From Spirochaetales bacterium Spiro_10 (GTDB taxonomy: Bacteria > Spirochaetota > Spirochaetia > Treponematales > Treponemataceae), in assembly GCA_001604405.1 (NCBI GenBank), contig LVBL01000059.1:1-64000 (forward strand): a DNA stretch of 64,000 nucleotides. The letters are read 5' to 3'. Below the pieces are notes generated by a model. That model saw only the letters and a list, made by a program, of their open reading frames with translations, searched no databases and had not been told where the DNA came from. The position numbers were made by a program, and so were the translations under genes. This document shows positions 1-8,675 of the stretch, in pieces; the first letter of the stretch is position 1, and every line of letters begins with the position of its first letter.

Positions 1-780
1 GAGGCCTCGGGGATCTCGGGAAAGGGAAGCGTGCGCAACCTGACTAATGATGCAGACAGGCTCGGCAAGCCCGTGACCTTCGAACTTGCCGCGCAACACG
101 GAAAGATGGGCGAGTCGGCAAGCGGAATCCTCGACGTGAGAACCGGGGCCGAAAAGATTGTCGACGCGTCATTTGACGTGAAGGGATACCGGCTCTCCAT
201 CGACTCGGGAGAGGCGGCCGGGATGCCGTCCATCGCGGGCAATTCCGTCATTTCGGGCAAGGTTGCCGTCAAGGGAACCAACGAGGTTTCGATCGATTCG
301 AGGATAGCGGTCGCGAACGCGCGCCTTTCCGTAAACCCCTTCAATCCCGCCTTTCTGTACCGCGCGAGCAGGGACGCGCTCGCGGGTGTCCGGGAAGTGA
401 ACGTCAGCGCGAAGATTCTCATATCCCCGAAAGGAGATTTCTCCCTCGCGCTGGGAAGCGATATCGACGGGCGTCTTAACCGCGCGATCAGGGACAGTCT
501 TGCCGGCAAGGTAGCGGAGGTCAAGGCCGCCGTTAAAAAAGAGGCGAACGCGTACGTGGAAGCGGAAAGAAAGAAGTATCTCGCCGACGTGAACGGATTC
601 ACGGCATCTTCGAAAGCGTCCCTCTCGGCGATTCAGGACATCGAAGCCGGGGAGAAATCGCTTGAAGCGAAAAAGAAAGAAGCCGAGAAACGCCTGAAGG
701 AACTCCTTGCGGGAACTATCGCCCCGAAGGGCACGGCTACGAAGAATCCCGCAGGAAGCCTCCTGAAAAAAATACCCTGA
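1..780 (+). CDS. C-terminal part of a large unidentified protein (5' end outside window)
   Basis: The reading frame is open from base 1, so the internal GTG at 31 is probably not the start and only the last 259 residues are seen. The visible part is beta-rich (alternating polar and hydrophobic residues, repeated V-x-V-x-G patterns). It is followed from about residue 165 by a charged, Lys/Glu/Ala-rich probable coiled coil that ends in a basic tail. This pattern resembles the C-terminal end of TIGR03545-type proteins found in treponemes and vibrios, but I cannot confirm that. It converges on the P83/100 gene, and a hairpin separates the two. Confidence 0.6.
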   Translation, partial: EASGISGKGSVRNLTNDADRLGKPVTFELAAQHGKMGESASGILDVRTGAEKIVDASFDVKGYRLSIDSGEAAGMPSIAGNSVISGKVAVKGTNEVSIDSRIAVANARLSVNPFNPAFLYRASRDALAGVREVNVSAKILISPKGDFSLALGSDIDGRLNRAIRDSLAGKVAEVKAAVKKEANAYVEAERKKYLADVNGFTASSKASLSAIQDIEAGEKSLEAKKKEAEKRLKELLAGTIAPKGTATKNPAGSLLKKIP

Positions 781-781
781 C

Positions 782-812
782 AAAAAAGGCCATGCCGGAA
801 TCCGGCATGGCC
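782..812 (-). terminator. Intrinsic terminator of the rumA-type/propeller/P83 operon
   Basis: A perfect 12-bp inverted repeat (788-799 with 801-812, core GGCCATGCCGG) is followed, read on the minus strand, by six T (782-787). That is the layout of a Rho-independent terminator for transcripts leaving the P83/100 gene, whose stop lies 10 nt upstream. On the plus strand no T-run follows the hairpin, so it would be weaker for the gene ending at 780. Confidence 0.85.
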
Positions 813-821
813 CTCGCATCA

Positions 822-2435
822 TCAATTCGACGAAAGATCCGACAGGTCGGTCGCCCGAAGAAGCCGCATCGCGCCCGACGCATCTTGGACGAGTATTCCG
901 TTCGGCGTGGGCGTTATGGCCGTATAAGGCAGAACCTCCACGGATGATTGGGCCTTGAGCGCGAGGTTCGAGTCAAACCTGCCAAGCAGTCCCTTTCCTC
1001 CTCGGTCGAGAATCGCGTAATAGTCGTTTCCGCTTTTAACCAGCATGCTGCTTTCCGCGATCTCGTCGGTTCCCTGTGTCTTGATATCGAGGCTGACCGG
1101 GTCTATCAAGACGAGCCTGACAGCGCCGGACCCGCTTTTCTTTCCGGCGACCGCCATGTAGCCTCCGCCGGCGTCGATGATTATCCGGTTTCGGACCGTG
1201 TTGAGGGGCGAGGACTTGAGAACCTTGCCGTCCGAAAGATTTACTATGACGAGATCCCCGAGGAACGAGGAGTCCGCCACGCGGAGTGCCAACGCGGGCT
1301 TCGCGTTGGCGAGCGCTGCAGCTTCTGCCCTTCGGGCCTCGGCGTCAGAGCGATCCTGTTCCTTTTGGGCGTCGGCAGCGATCTCCTTGCGCTCGGTTCT
1401 GGACTCCTGCTGCTTCTGGTCGGCGAGTTTCTGGTCCTGTTCGGCCACGCGTTCCTTCTGGGCGACTGCCTCTTCGGCCTTCCTCGATTCCTCGGCCTTT
1501 GTTTCCGCCACGCGTTCGGTCTGTGCGGCCTTGTCCTCGGCCGCCTTCGCCTTTTCGGCCGCCGCCGCGTCTCCCGGCTTCTTGTCCGCCTCGGCGCGCG
1601 CCTTCTCCGCTTCCTTTCGGGACTGATCGGCCTCCTTGCGAGCGGCCTCGGCCTCGGTCTTCTTCGCGGTCGCCTCGGCCTTTGCCTCGGTGGATTCCTT
1701 CTGGGCGGTTTCGGCGCGCTTCTGGGCCTGGTCGCCCTCGCGTTCCTTCAAATCCGCCATGTCCTTGCGCGCCGCGGTTCCCTCTTTGCCGTCTTCCTTG
1801 ACGCGCTCGGTCACGTCCTTTGCCGTAAGCGCGCTGGTGTCGACCGTGCTGATCGTTCCCGCGAGCCGCTGGTCGCTGAGCGGGATGACCAGCTGCGTCT
1901 TGCCGGGCCATTGGTCGTAACGGGTCGAGATACCGGCCGATTCGGCGGTAAGGTGTTTCGTCACGACGGGTTTGTAGCGTTTCGAGAAGACCTCGAGCTT
2001 TCCGCGATATACCGCGTTGTAGACGGTAATGAAACGCGCCAGCGTCGAGGCGTCGGCGTCGGAATAGCCGTACGCGGCTGAAAGATACGCCGAAATGATC
2101 CTTCGGACGTTGTCAATGTGGTCGACGCCTGATCCCGGACCGAGAAAAAGAATGTCGGCGTCGAAGCCGGCGGTCACCGACGGGTCTACCGCGTGGATGA
2201 CGAAATATGTCGAACGCGAACCGGCAACCTCCGATCCCCGTATCGAGCGGCCGAGCGCCGTGCCTATTCCGCGAATCTCCTCCGCCGTGTTAACCGTGGA
2301 GTGGGGCCCCACGTAATTGACAAACTCGATCGGGGACAGGGAATTCGCCTCGAGCTCCTTGCGGTCGACTTCGAGCGATTGGGCGTGAGCGAACGCCACG
2401 AAGGCGAGAGAAAGTACGCACAGGATTTTCTTCAT
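822..2435 (-). CDS. P83/100-family secreted coiled-coil protein
   Basis: Protein of 537 aa. It starts with a signal peptide (MKKILCVLSLAFVAFAHA, cleavage near residue 18). An N-terminal domain of about 180 residues contains the conserved-looking NYVGPHS and EIRGIGTALG stretches typical of the Borrelia/Treponema P83/100 family. A long Lys/Glu/Ala-rich coiled coil follows (about 200-380), then a beta-rich C-terminal region that reads like propeller strands (about 385-537). The ATG at 2435 is chosen because GGAGG lies just upstream and the signal peptide begins there; a longer frame to 2492 has no such support. It sits 16 nt after the propeller gene and is probably co-transcribed. P83/100 proteins are spirochaete envelope antigens of unclear function. 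Confidence 0.85.
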   Translation of the reverse strand: MKKILCVLSLAFVAFAHAQSLEVDRKELEANSLSPIEFVNYVGPHSTVNTAEEIRGIGTALGRSIRGSEVAGSRSTYFVIHAVDPSVTAGFDADILFLGPGSGVDHIDNVRRIISAYLSAAYGYSDADASTLARFITVYNAVYRGKLEVFSKRYKPVVTKHLTAESAGISTRYDQWPGKTQLVIPLSDQRLAGTISTVDTSALTAKDVTERVKEDGKEGTAARKDMADLKEREGDQAQKRAETAQKESTEAKAEATAKKTEAEAARKEADQSRKEAEKARAEADKKPGDAAAAEKAKAAEDKAAQTERVAETKAEESRKAEEAVAQKERVAEQDQKLADQKQQESRTERKEIAADAQKEQDRSDAEARRAEAAALANAKPALALRVADSSFLGDLVIVNLSDGKVLKSSPLNTVRNRIIIDAGGGYMAVAGKKSGSGAVRLVLIDPVSLDIKTQGTDEIAESSMLVKSGNDYYAILDRGGKGLLGRFDSNLALKAQSSVEVLPYTAITPTPNGILVQDASGAMRLLRATDLSDLSSN

Positions 2436-2451
2436 TTTGACCTCCAGCAAT

Positions 2452-4131
2452 CTATTCAAGCAGCGAAGCGAGCAGTGCCCGCGCGTATTCACCCGTTTGC
2501 GCGCCGTACGGCCTCGCGGTCAGGGCTATCAGCATGGAAACGGCCCCGCGCGACACCTCTCCCGTCGAGTAGCGGGCAACCGCGTACAGGGCCGAACAGG
2601 CGGATCTCTGTACGGTTTGGCTCGAGAATCCCGCGGCGCGCAGTATGCGCTCTATGGCGTCGAGCGTCCTTCCGTCGCGATCGGGTCCGAGCAGGGAAAG
2701 CCCGTGCAGGACTCCTATCGCGAGGGATTCGTCCATCGGCCCGTACGTCACGGACAGGAGCGGCTCGCGGTATTCGGTCGAGCCGATGGCGCCCAGGAGG
2801 CTTGCGGCGCGTCCGCGTTCGTGCTCGTCGAAATCCCTCGGAAACATCGGATCCCCGGAATCGTTCGAAAGGATGTCCACGAGCCGACGCGCGTAACCGA
2901 CTTCGTCCGGCCCGACGGTGCCGCCTTCCAGCGCGACCAGAACCTCCGCGAAAAAACCCGCGATTGCGTCCCTCCCCGAAAAATACGCGCCTGCGTACTC
3001 TATCGACCTTCCCTCGAGTATACCGTACTTCGCGGGATTTGCGGGCCTTTTTTTGTCGCTAATCCTCGTTTCGGGACGGAAGCTCCGCAATGCCCAATCG
3101 GCGCCCGGAACGAAGATGTGTCCTTCGGGCGACAGGGCCACGCCGCCGTGGGCTGGTTTGTACGAATGGGAATACAGTACCCGGCCCCCGGGCGTCAGCG
3201 ATATCGCGGCCGATGAGGAAGCAAAGGTGAACTGTCCGTAAGCCGCGGAGGAGGTGACGGATTGGCCGTCAAGATTCGCTCCACGAACCGACCAGAGCGG
3301 GGAACCGTCCGTCGCGTTCAGCGCGTCGATAACCCCCGACCGTCGCGCGACGGCAAGAGTCCCGTCCAGATATGAAAGAGCCCTGCAGGGATCCCCTCCC
3401 TGCGAGCGCCACAGGAAGACTGATTCCCTTCCGCGCGCGGGAAGCCCCGGCCTAACATGGCAGTAGCCGACGGAACCGTCCTGAAAACCGGCAAAAAAAC
3501 CCGAGGGCGCGCTTTCCAGCCAGGTTACCGTCCCGGCGACCGCGATGCGCTCGAGAAGCCCGCCGTAAGGGGATACGCGTGCTATAAAGCCGTCCTTGGT
3601 GGAGAGCACCAAGTCCCCGTCTCCCGTTTCTCCGGCATGACCCGCGGCGGTGAAATCAACCGGAAGCGACCACTTCAGGCCGCTTGACGGCCCGATACAG
3701 TGTATCCTTTTTTCGTACAGCACGAACGCGCGTCCGTCCCGTCCCGGTATCGGCGCGGCGGTGGGAACGGAAGAGCCCGTGAGCCGCCAGAGAAACCTGC
3801 CGTCCGGGTTGTACGCGGAGATTGATCCGTTTTTTCCGGCTACCAGAAGCATTCCGCCCGAGGATGCGGAAAGATAGACGGCGGGACCTCCCGGAACCGG
3901 ACGACTCCAGAGGAAGCGTCCGTCCGCCGACACGCAGGTCACGCTTCTGTCCGAGGTTCCGACAAAAACCCGGTCGTCGATACAGACGGGTCCGGCGGTA
4001 ACGTTCCCGGTCAAAATCCTGGTCCAGGAAGGGTCAAGAGCCCCAAGGCTGTGCGAAAAGGCGACAAGAGCGACGCACACAAGGACGGGAGTGAGGCGCT
4101 TGCTCGGTGTGCGACGCGTAGGATATGTCAT
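2452..4131 (-). CDS. Secreted PQQ/BamB-type beta-propeller protein
   Basis: Protein of 559 aa with a signal peptide (basic start, then LTPVLVCVALVAF, ending around SLGA). Residues 25-350 hold repeated propeller strands of the PQQ/quinoprotein type: 'D-G-x-x-L/F-W' and 'A-x-D-G-S-P-L-W' elements recur (for example DGRFLWSRPV, DGRFLWRLTG, DGSPLWSVRG). The last 200 residues are helical and HEAT-like, with no recognisable catalytic residues. The start ATG (4131) overlaps the TGA of the RNA methyltransferase gene as ATGA, which fixes the start and indicates translational coupling. Such propellers act as periplasmic scaffolds or sensors; BamB is one example, but the helical C-terminus is not BamB-like. 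Confidence 0.8.
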   Translation of the reverse strand: MTYPTRRTPSKRLTPVLVCVALVAFSHSLGALDPSWTRILTGNVTAGPVCIDDRVFVGTSDRSVTCVSADGRFLWSRPVPGGPAVYLSASSGGMLLVAGKNGSISAYNPDGRFLWRLTGSSVPTAAPIPGRDGRAFVLYEKRIHCIGPSSGLKWSLPVDFTAAGHAGETGDGDLVLSTKDGFIARVSPYGGLLERIAVAGTVTWLESAPSGFFAGFQDGSVGYCHVRPGLPARGRESVFLWRSQGGDPCRALSYLDGTLAVARRSGVIDALNATDGSPLWSVRGANLDGQSVTSSAAYGQFTFASSSAAISLTPGGRVLYSHSYKPAHGGVALSPEGHIFVPGADWALRSFRPETRISDKKRPANPAKYGILEGRSIEYAGAYFSGRDAIAGFFAEVLVALEGGTVGPDEVGYARRLVDILSNDSGDPMFPRDFDEHERGRAASLLGAIGSTEYREPLLSVTYGPMDESLAIGVLHGLSLLGPDRDGRTLDAIERILRAAGFSSQTVQRSACSALYAVARYSTGEVSRGAVSMLIALTARPYGAQTGEYARALLASLLE

Positions 4132-5261
4132 TTGGAAAAATGTCCCAGGGTCTCGACATGGTGCGTTTGCGGATAGAAGTCGTGCATCTCTACGGAAACG
4201 GGCGAGTATCCGGCATTCGCGAGGATTGCGGCATCGCGCGAAAAGGTAACCGGATCGCACGAGACGTAGAGGATGTCGGGAATCCCGCTTGAGCACAGCC
4301 AGGACAGGGCGGCGCGCGAAATTCCCGAACGGGGAGGGTCGACGACGGCCGCGTCGTACGCGAGGCGGCTCTCGGGCGTCTTGGGCCAAGAATCGTCGGT
4401 AACGGCGCAGACGGTGGCGTTTACGCCCGCGCGGGAGAGGTTGTCGCGGGCGTGGGCGAGGGCGTTCCCGCTACGTTCGACAAGCACCGAACGCGCGAAC
4501 AGTGATCCCGCGAAAAGGGAGAAAGTCCCGACGCCGGAATAGAGGTCGAGCAGCCGTTCGCGTTTGGGCAGGGCGGCGAGAATACGTACGACCGACGCCC
4601 CGAGACCTTCGAGCATCGGCACGTTGGACTGGAAAAAACCGCCGACGTCGAACGAGACGCGTTTTCCCGCGAGGCCGATCTCGGCGACCTTCTCGCGATC
4701 CTCGTGCCAAAGCCTTCCTCCGTGCGCGAATACGTGAAACCTTTCGCCCTCGGCCCGCATCGAACTCATCGAGGCGATCGTGCCGTCCGCGAGCGCGCTC
4801 CGAATCTCCCGTACGGCAACGGGACAGTCGCGCAGCGGTACGAGTTCGGGGGATTCGCCTTCCTTGAGCGCGACGTCCTTTCCCGCCCGATGAAACTGGA
4901 ACCGCGAACGGTACTCCCTGGAGTTTCCGGCAACGGCGGTCGGGGCGGGGACGGCCGGAACGCGAAACCTCTCGAGCGTCCCGGTCAGGACGGACAGCCT
5001 CAGCTCCGTCTGATACCCCTCGTCGGCCATCTGCAGGGAACATCCTCCGCACGTGCCGAACAGCGGGCAAAACGGGGCGACGCGCCGAGGCGAGGGCTCG
5101 ACGATGCGGGTCGCCCGGGTGACGATATAGTCCTTTTTCTCCGAGACAATCTCGACCTCTGCGGTTTCACCGGGAAGCGCTCCACGAACGAACGTCGCCT
5201 TTCCGTCCATTCGCGAAAAACACATCCCCCCGGGAACCAGTTTCTCTGCTATAATTTCCAT
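4128..5261 (-). CDS. TrmA/RumA-family RNA (uracil-C5) methyltransferase
   Basis: Protein of 377 aa. An N-terminal TRAM-like domain is followed by a [4Fe-4S] motif (CPLFGTCGGC, C-x5-C-x2-C), then a SAM-binding motif (LLDLYSGVGTFSLFAG), the DPPRSG motif, and the nucleophile motif YVSCDP. These are the signatures of the RumA/RlmD/TrmA family, which methylates U in 23S rRNA or tRNA using SAM; the exact target cannot be assigned. The ATG at 5261 is preferred over upstream in-frame codons: it is where the TRAM-like domain begins, and a TATACT box ends 8 nt upstream. First gene of a three-gene operon. Confidence 0.9.
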   Translation of the reverse strand: MEIIAEKLVPGGMCFSRMDGKATFVRGALPGETAEVEIVSEKKDYIVTRATRIVEPSPRRVAPFCPLFGTCGGCSLQMADEGYQTELRLSVLTGTLERFRVPAVPAPTAVAGNSREYRSRFQFHRAGKDVALKEGESPELVPLRDCPVAVREIRSALADGTIASMSSMRAEGERFHVFAHGGRLWHEDREKVAEIGLAGKRVSFDVGGFFQSNVPMLEGLGASVVRILAALPKRERLLDLYSGVGTFSLFAGSLFARSVLVERSGNALAHARDNLSRAGVNATVCAVTDDSWPKTPESRLAYDAAVVDPPRSGISRAALSWLCSSGIPDILYVSCDPVTFSRDAAILANAGYSPVSVEMHDFYPQTHHVETLGHFSK

Positions 5262-5269
5262 CGAAACCG

Positions 5270-5275
5270 AGTATA
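5270..5275 (-). promoter_or_regulatory. -10 box for the RumA-type operon
   Basis: TATACT on the minus strand ends 8 nt before the ATG at 5261. No convincing -35 box is seen at 16-18 nt and no Shine-Dalgarno precedes the ATG, so the mRNA would be leaderless or nearly so. Confidence 0.5.
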
Positions 5276-5298
5276 TCATATCGGGTGGAGGCATGTTT

Positions 5299-6240
5299 AT
5301 GGAGCCGCGCTCATTTGTCCTTGACGCATCGGACGGCGTTCCAGTCACGGTTCACGCATGGGATACGGACCCGTCCGTCGCGCCCCGGGCCGTTTTGCAG
5401 ATCAGCCACGGGATGGCCGAGTTCGCCCTCAGGTACGACGGTTTCGCGAGGTACGCGGCGGCGAACGGATACCGGGTATATGCCGCCGACCATCGGGGAC
5501 ACGGCCAAACGGCCGGTTCGCTCGGCAAGCTGGGACACTTGGCGGATTCCCGCGGCTTTACCCGGGTCATGGAGGACCAGCGCGAACTTGCCGTCGAGGT
5601 GCGAAAACGGCATCCCGGGCTTCCAGTCGTCCTTTTTGGCCATTCCTTCGGTTCTTTCGTCGCGCAGATGCTCATCGAGCGCCACGGAAACCTTTTTTCC
5701 GGCTGCGTTCTTTCAGGAACGCGCGGGCCCGATCCTGCATCGGTGCTTTCCGGCCGCGCGCTCGCCTTTCTCGTATCCCTCTTTTCGGGCAGGCGTACGC
5801 CGTCGCCCTTCCTGACGCACATGTCGTTCGGCTCGTATAACGCCCGAATTCCGGACGCGACGAGCCCGAATTCCTGGCTCTCGAGGGATGCGGCCGTCGT
5901 TGAGGAATATGACGCCTCGCCCTGGTGCGGATTTCCCTGCACGGCCGGTTTTTACCGTGATCTCACGGAGGGCCTTTCCGCCATTCATAAGCCTTGGGCG
6001 ATCGCGGGCGTCCCGCCGGCTCTCCCCGTGCTGATCGTCTCGGGATCCTGCGATCCGGTCAGCTCGTACGGAAAAACCGTGTCGCGCCTCGCGGGGATCT
6101 ATCGCGAGGCGGGCATGGTTGACGTATCGCTCGTGCTCTACGAGGGGGGCAGACACGAGATGTTGAACGAGACGAACAGGGACCAGGTCATGGCGGACAT
6201 CGTGGCCTGGGCGAACCGTGTAACGGGAAAGGTCCGGTAA
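5299..6240 (+). CDS. Alpha/beta hydrolase, monoacylglycerol-lipase-like
   Basis: Protein of 313 aa with the full serine-hydrolase pattern: oxyanion HGMAEF near the N-terminus, AADHRGHGQT, nucleophile elbow GHSFG, the acid in SGSCDPVS, and the catalytic His in GGRHEMLNE. The set matches the 'serine aminopeptidase S33'/monoacylglycerol lipase group, so a lipid ester substrate is likely but unproven. No signal peptide, so cytoplasmic. Two ATGs are possible: 5293 lies only 2 nt from the GGAG at 5287-5290, while 5299 lies 8 nt away and is preferred. Divergent from the RNA methyltransferase gene. Confidence 0.85.
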   Translation: MEPRSFVLDASDGVPVTVHAWDTDPSVAPRAVLQISHGMAEFALRYDGFARYAAANGYRVYAADHRGHGQTAGSLGKLGHLADSRGFTRVMEDQRELAVEVRKRHPGLPVVLFGHSFGSFVAQMLIERHGNLFSGCVLSGTRGPDPASVLSGRALAFLVSLFSGRRTPSPFLTHMSFGSYNARIPDATSPNSWLSRDAAVVEEYDASPWCGFPCTAGFYRDLTEGLSAIHKPWAIAGVPPALPVLIVSGSCDPVSSYGKTVSRLAGIYREAGMVDVSLVLYEGGRHEMLNETNRDQVMADIVAWANRVTGKVR

Positions 6241-6256
6241 AGACGGGCGAACGCCG

Positions 6257-6285
6257 TTGACACTTGGGCCGTTTCCGTACAAAAT
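6257..6285 (+). promoter_or_regulatory. Promoter of the pcnB-type gene
   Basis: TTGACA at 6257-6262, a 17-nt spacer, and CAAAAT at 6280-6285. The -10 is weak but the -35 is perfect. The start codon is 9 nt beyond the -10 and no Shine-Dalgarno is visible. Confidence 0.55.
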
Positions 6286-6294
6286 GAATAAAAC

Positions 6295-7482
6295 ATGCTA
6301 ATACGATATAGCCAGGACGCGCGAGGCAGGGCGGTACGCACGGCGCTTGTTTACACGAAGCGCGAGCACAAGATCGATCCCGCAAGAATTGACCCGGAAG
6401 CCCTCAGGGTCGTTACACACCTGAAAAACTACGGTTTCGATGCGTACATAGTCGGCGGCGCCGTTCGGGACCTCCTTATCGGCAAGGAACCCAAGGATTT
6501 CGACATAGTAACGAGCGCCGAACCGGCGAAAATCAAGCGTTTGTTCCGCAATTCCCGGATAATCGGGAAGCGGTTCCGCCTCGTGCACATCTTCTTCGGT
6601 GACAAGATCTTCGAGGTGTCCACCTTCAGGTCGACGGTGGACGGCACGACGGGTAACGTATTCGGTACGATCGACGAGGACGTCCGTCGCCGTGATTTCA
6701 CCATGAACGCCCTGTATTACGACCCCGTAAAGGAACAGGTGGTCGATTATGTCGGCGGAGTAAAGGACATACGGTCCCGGAAGATCAAACCCGTCATTCC
6801 CCTTTCGCTCATATTCAAGGACGACCCCGTCAGGATGCTTCGCGCGGTGAAGTACGCCGTATCGACCGGATGTTCGATGCCGTTCTCCCTTTCACGCGCG
6901 ATCCGGCGCGACTCCTCCTTGCTCGCGCCCGTCTCACCGTCACGGTTGACGGAGGAGATCATCAAGATACTCAACTCGGGAAAGTCCAACGCCATCGTGT
7001 CGACGCTCCTCAAATTCGACCTCTACATGTACCTCCAGCCGTCGGCGTGCGCGCTGATCGACGACTGCAAGGGCTTCGCCTCCAGCTATTCGAAAAGCCT
7101 CGAGGAGATGGACGCGCTCGTGACGGCGGAGGACGACGTCAGGCTCGGAAGAAAGCTCGTGTTCATGATACGGGATCTCGTCAACATAGTCACCGACTGG
7201 AACGGACAAAGCCAGGAGGTCTGGTCGGCCGTCTACAACGAGTGCAGGAGGTTCATCATGCCGATGAACCCTCCGCGGGTCGAGCTGGAATTCGCCGTCA
7301 AGCAGTGCCTCAAGGACGGCGGGATGAACGTTCGCGCGCCCAGGACACGCGAGCGGAGGCCCGGGCGCGGCGCGGAAACGCCCGACGCGGTCGAGGAATC
7401 CCCTTCGGAGGCGACGACAGCGAGGCGGCCGAGAAGGCGGCGGCGCAGGAGACAAGGCCCTCCTATCTCGGCAACGACCTGA
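6295..7482 (+). CDS. pcnB: Poly(A) polymerase / CCA-adding nucleotidyltransferase family (PcnB-like)
   Basis: Protein of 395 aa. The class II nucleotidyltransferase head has GGAVRDLLIG followed by the metal-binding DFDIVT (D-x-D). The next motif, GKRFRLVHI, resembles the RRF-type motif of bacterial poly(A) polymerases more than CCA-adding enzymes. RRDFTMNALYYD and the neck motif DPVRMLRAVKYA follow. The C-terminus is a disordered, Arg-rich tail (RRPRRRRRRR), as in many PcnB proteins that bind RNA. PcnB adds 3' A tails that promote RNA decay; a CCA-adding role cannot be excluded. Its 3' end overlaps the convergent TPR gene by 20 bp. Confidence 0.85.
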   Translation: MLIRYSQDARGRAVRTALVYTKREHKIDPARIDPEALRVVTHLKNYGFDAYIVGGAVRDLLIGKEPKDFDIVTSAEPAKIKRLFRNSRIIGKRFRLVHIFFGDKIFEVSTFRSTVDGTTGNVFGTIDEDVRRRDFTMNALYYDPVKEQVVDYVGGVKDIRSRKIKPVIPLSLIFKDDPVRMLRAVKYAVSTGCSMPFSLSRAIRRDSSLLAPVSPSRLTEEIIKILNSGKSNAIVSTLLKFDLYMYLQPSACALIDDCKGFASSYSKSLEEMDALVTAEDDVRLGRKLVFMIRDLVNIVTDWNGQSQEVWSAVYNECRRFIMPMNPPRVELEFAVKQCLKDGGMNVRAPRTRERRPGRGAETPDAVEESPSEATTARRPRRRRRRRQGPPISATT

Positions 7483-8665
7483 GATACCGTTCGGCGCGCT
7501 CTCCGTACCGTTCCGGATTCGTCGTCCGGGCCGTCTCGAGATACGCCCTCGCCGAGGCGTGGTCCTTCGCCGCGAGCGCGTTGAGCGCGAGCGCCCAGTT
7601 CGCCGCCGCTATGTCGGCGCCGAACGTGATAGCGCGCTCGTACCAGACGCGGGCGGCATCGTATCTTCCCGTCGCGTACGACACGAGTCCGAGATAATAC
7701 GGTATAACCGGGTCATCCGGCCGTATTTCGATTGCCTGAGACAGTTTTTTCTCGGCCTCCAGGTGGTTCCCCGCGTTGTATTCCGCCACGCCCTTCTGAA
7801 CGATGTCCGAATACGTTTCCTGTGACATCAGCCATTCGCCGAAATCCCGTTCCGCCGTCTCGTAGGAGGCATGCCTCAAAAAGCGTTTCTTCACGAGATC
7901 GGTATTTCCCTGCTGGCTTTCCGCGTTGTACCGTCCCGCGCCCTCGAGCAAGGCGAATGTTTCGTGAAGGAACCGGCGATACCCCGGATTGTCGGTCAGC
8001 GTCAAAAAGGCGACAAAGGCCCAGGATTGCGGATACATGCGCGCGGACTCGTACGAACCCGTTGTTGCGGAGAGGAGCGCCTCGACCGACAGCCGCTCAT
8101 TTTCGTTCTCCCGCCTGGCCTTCGCGCTTTCCAGCCAGGGCGAGTACCACGCGATATCGACCTTTCCTTCCTTGGCGTTCCAGCTCAAACGTTCGGCCCA
8201 GGCCTGGAAACCGTCGCGCAGCCAGAGAGGCGGCTCGAGGACAAAGCTGTACAGGTACTGCAAGAAAAGCTGCCGGTTGAGGGACGGTCCAGCGAAGGCC
8301 GCGTAGCCGGTTTTTCCGGGGGTAGGGTAGAGAATAAGCTCCGACAGGTCCGGTCGGCTGTATTTGAGAAAGACGTATTGTTCGCGGGTTTCTCCGATCC
8401 TTGAGGAAAGATACCGGTCGAATTCCTGCCGGTTTTCGAGAACGCGCACGGTGCACGGATGCGTTTCCGCGCTCCCTTCGAAGGCGAACATGCCGTCAAA
8501 GGCCGCGCGAAACGCCACTACGGCGGGAACGATCTCGCCGACGTCGGTACGGCCGTCCGGCAGTATGAACCGGTACTGGGCCTGCCTCACTTCGACGGAC
8601 CATGCCCGTGAGACGACGAACAAAAAAGCAACCGCAACCGTAATAGAAAGGCGGTACCTGCGCAT
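7463..8665 (-). CDS. Secreted TPR-repeat protein of unknown function
   Basis: Protein of 400 aa with a signal peptide (YRLSITVAVAFLFVVSRAWS). Residues 40-290 form a domain with features of gluzincin-like or DUF1570-type proteins: ...LEPPLWLRDGFQAWAERL has the position where HE-x-x-H would be, but no zinc motif remains. The last 120 residues hold about three TPR units (for example GNHLEAEKKLSQAIEIRPDD). It follows the P-loop/Asp23 gene by 10 nt and shares its operon. A role as periplasmic scaffold is the most one can infer. Confidence 0.75.
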   Translation of the reverse strand: MRRYRLSITVAVAFLFVVSRAWSVEVRQAQYRFILPDGRTDVGEIVPAVVAFRAAFDGMFAFEGSAETHPCTVRVLENRQEFDRYLSSRIGETREQYVFLKYSRPDLSELILYPTPGKTGYAAFAGPSLNRQLFLQYLYSFVLEPPLWLRDGFQAWAERLSWNAKEGKVDIAWYSPWLESAKARRENENERLSVEALLSATTGSYESARMYPQSWAFVAFLTLTDNPGYRRFLHETFALLEGAGRYNAESQQGNTDLVKKRFLRHASYETAERDFGEWLMSQETYSDIVQKGVAEYNAGNHLEAEKKLSQAIEIRPDDPVIPYYLGLVSYATGRYDAARVWYERAITFGADIAAANWALALNALAAKDHASARAYLETARTTNPERYGERAERYLRSLPR

Positions 8666-8675
8666 CCTCTGACTC

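Noticed and set aside
1290-1760. Repetitive 'gcctcggc'-like words suggesting a repeat array
   Set aside because: Spacing and units are irregular and follow the coiled-coil codons; no CRISPR-like direct repeats.
948-2081. Long plus-strand open frame (377 aa) antisense to the P83/100 gene
   Set aside because: It mirrors the codon-biased Lys/Glu/Ala coiled coil on the other strand, gives a low-complexity Leu/Gly/Arg-rich sequence and has no start signal.
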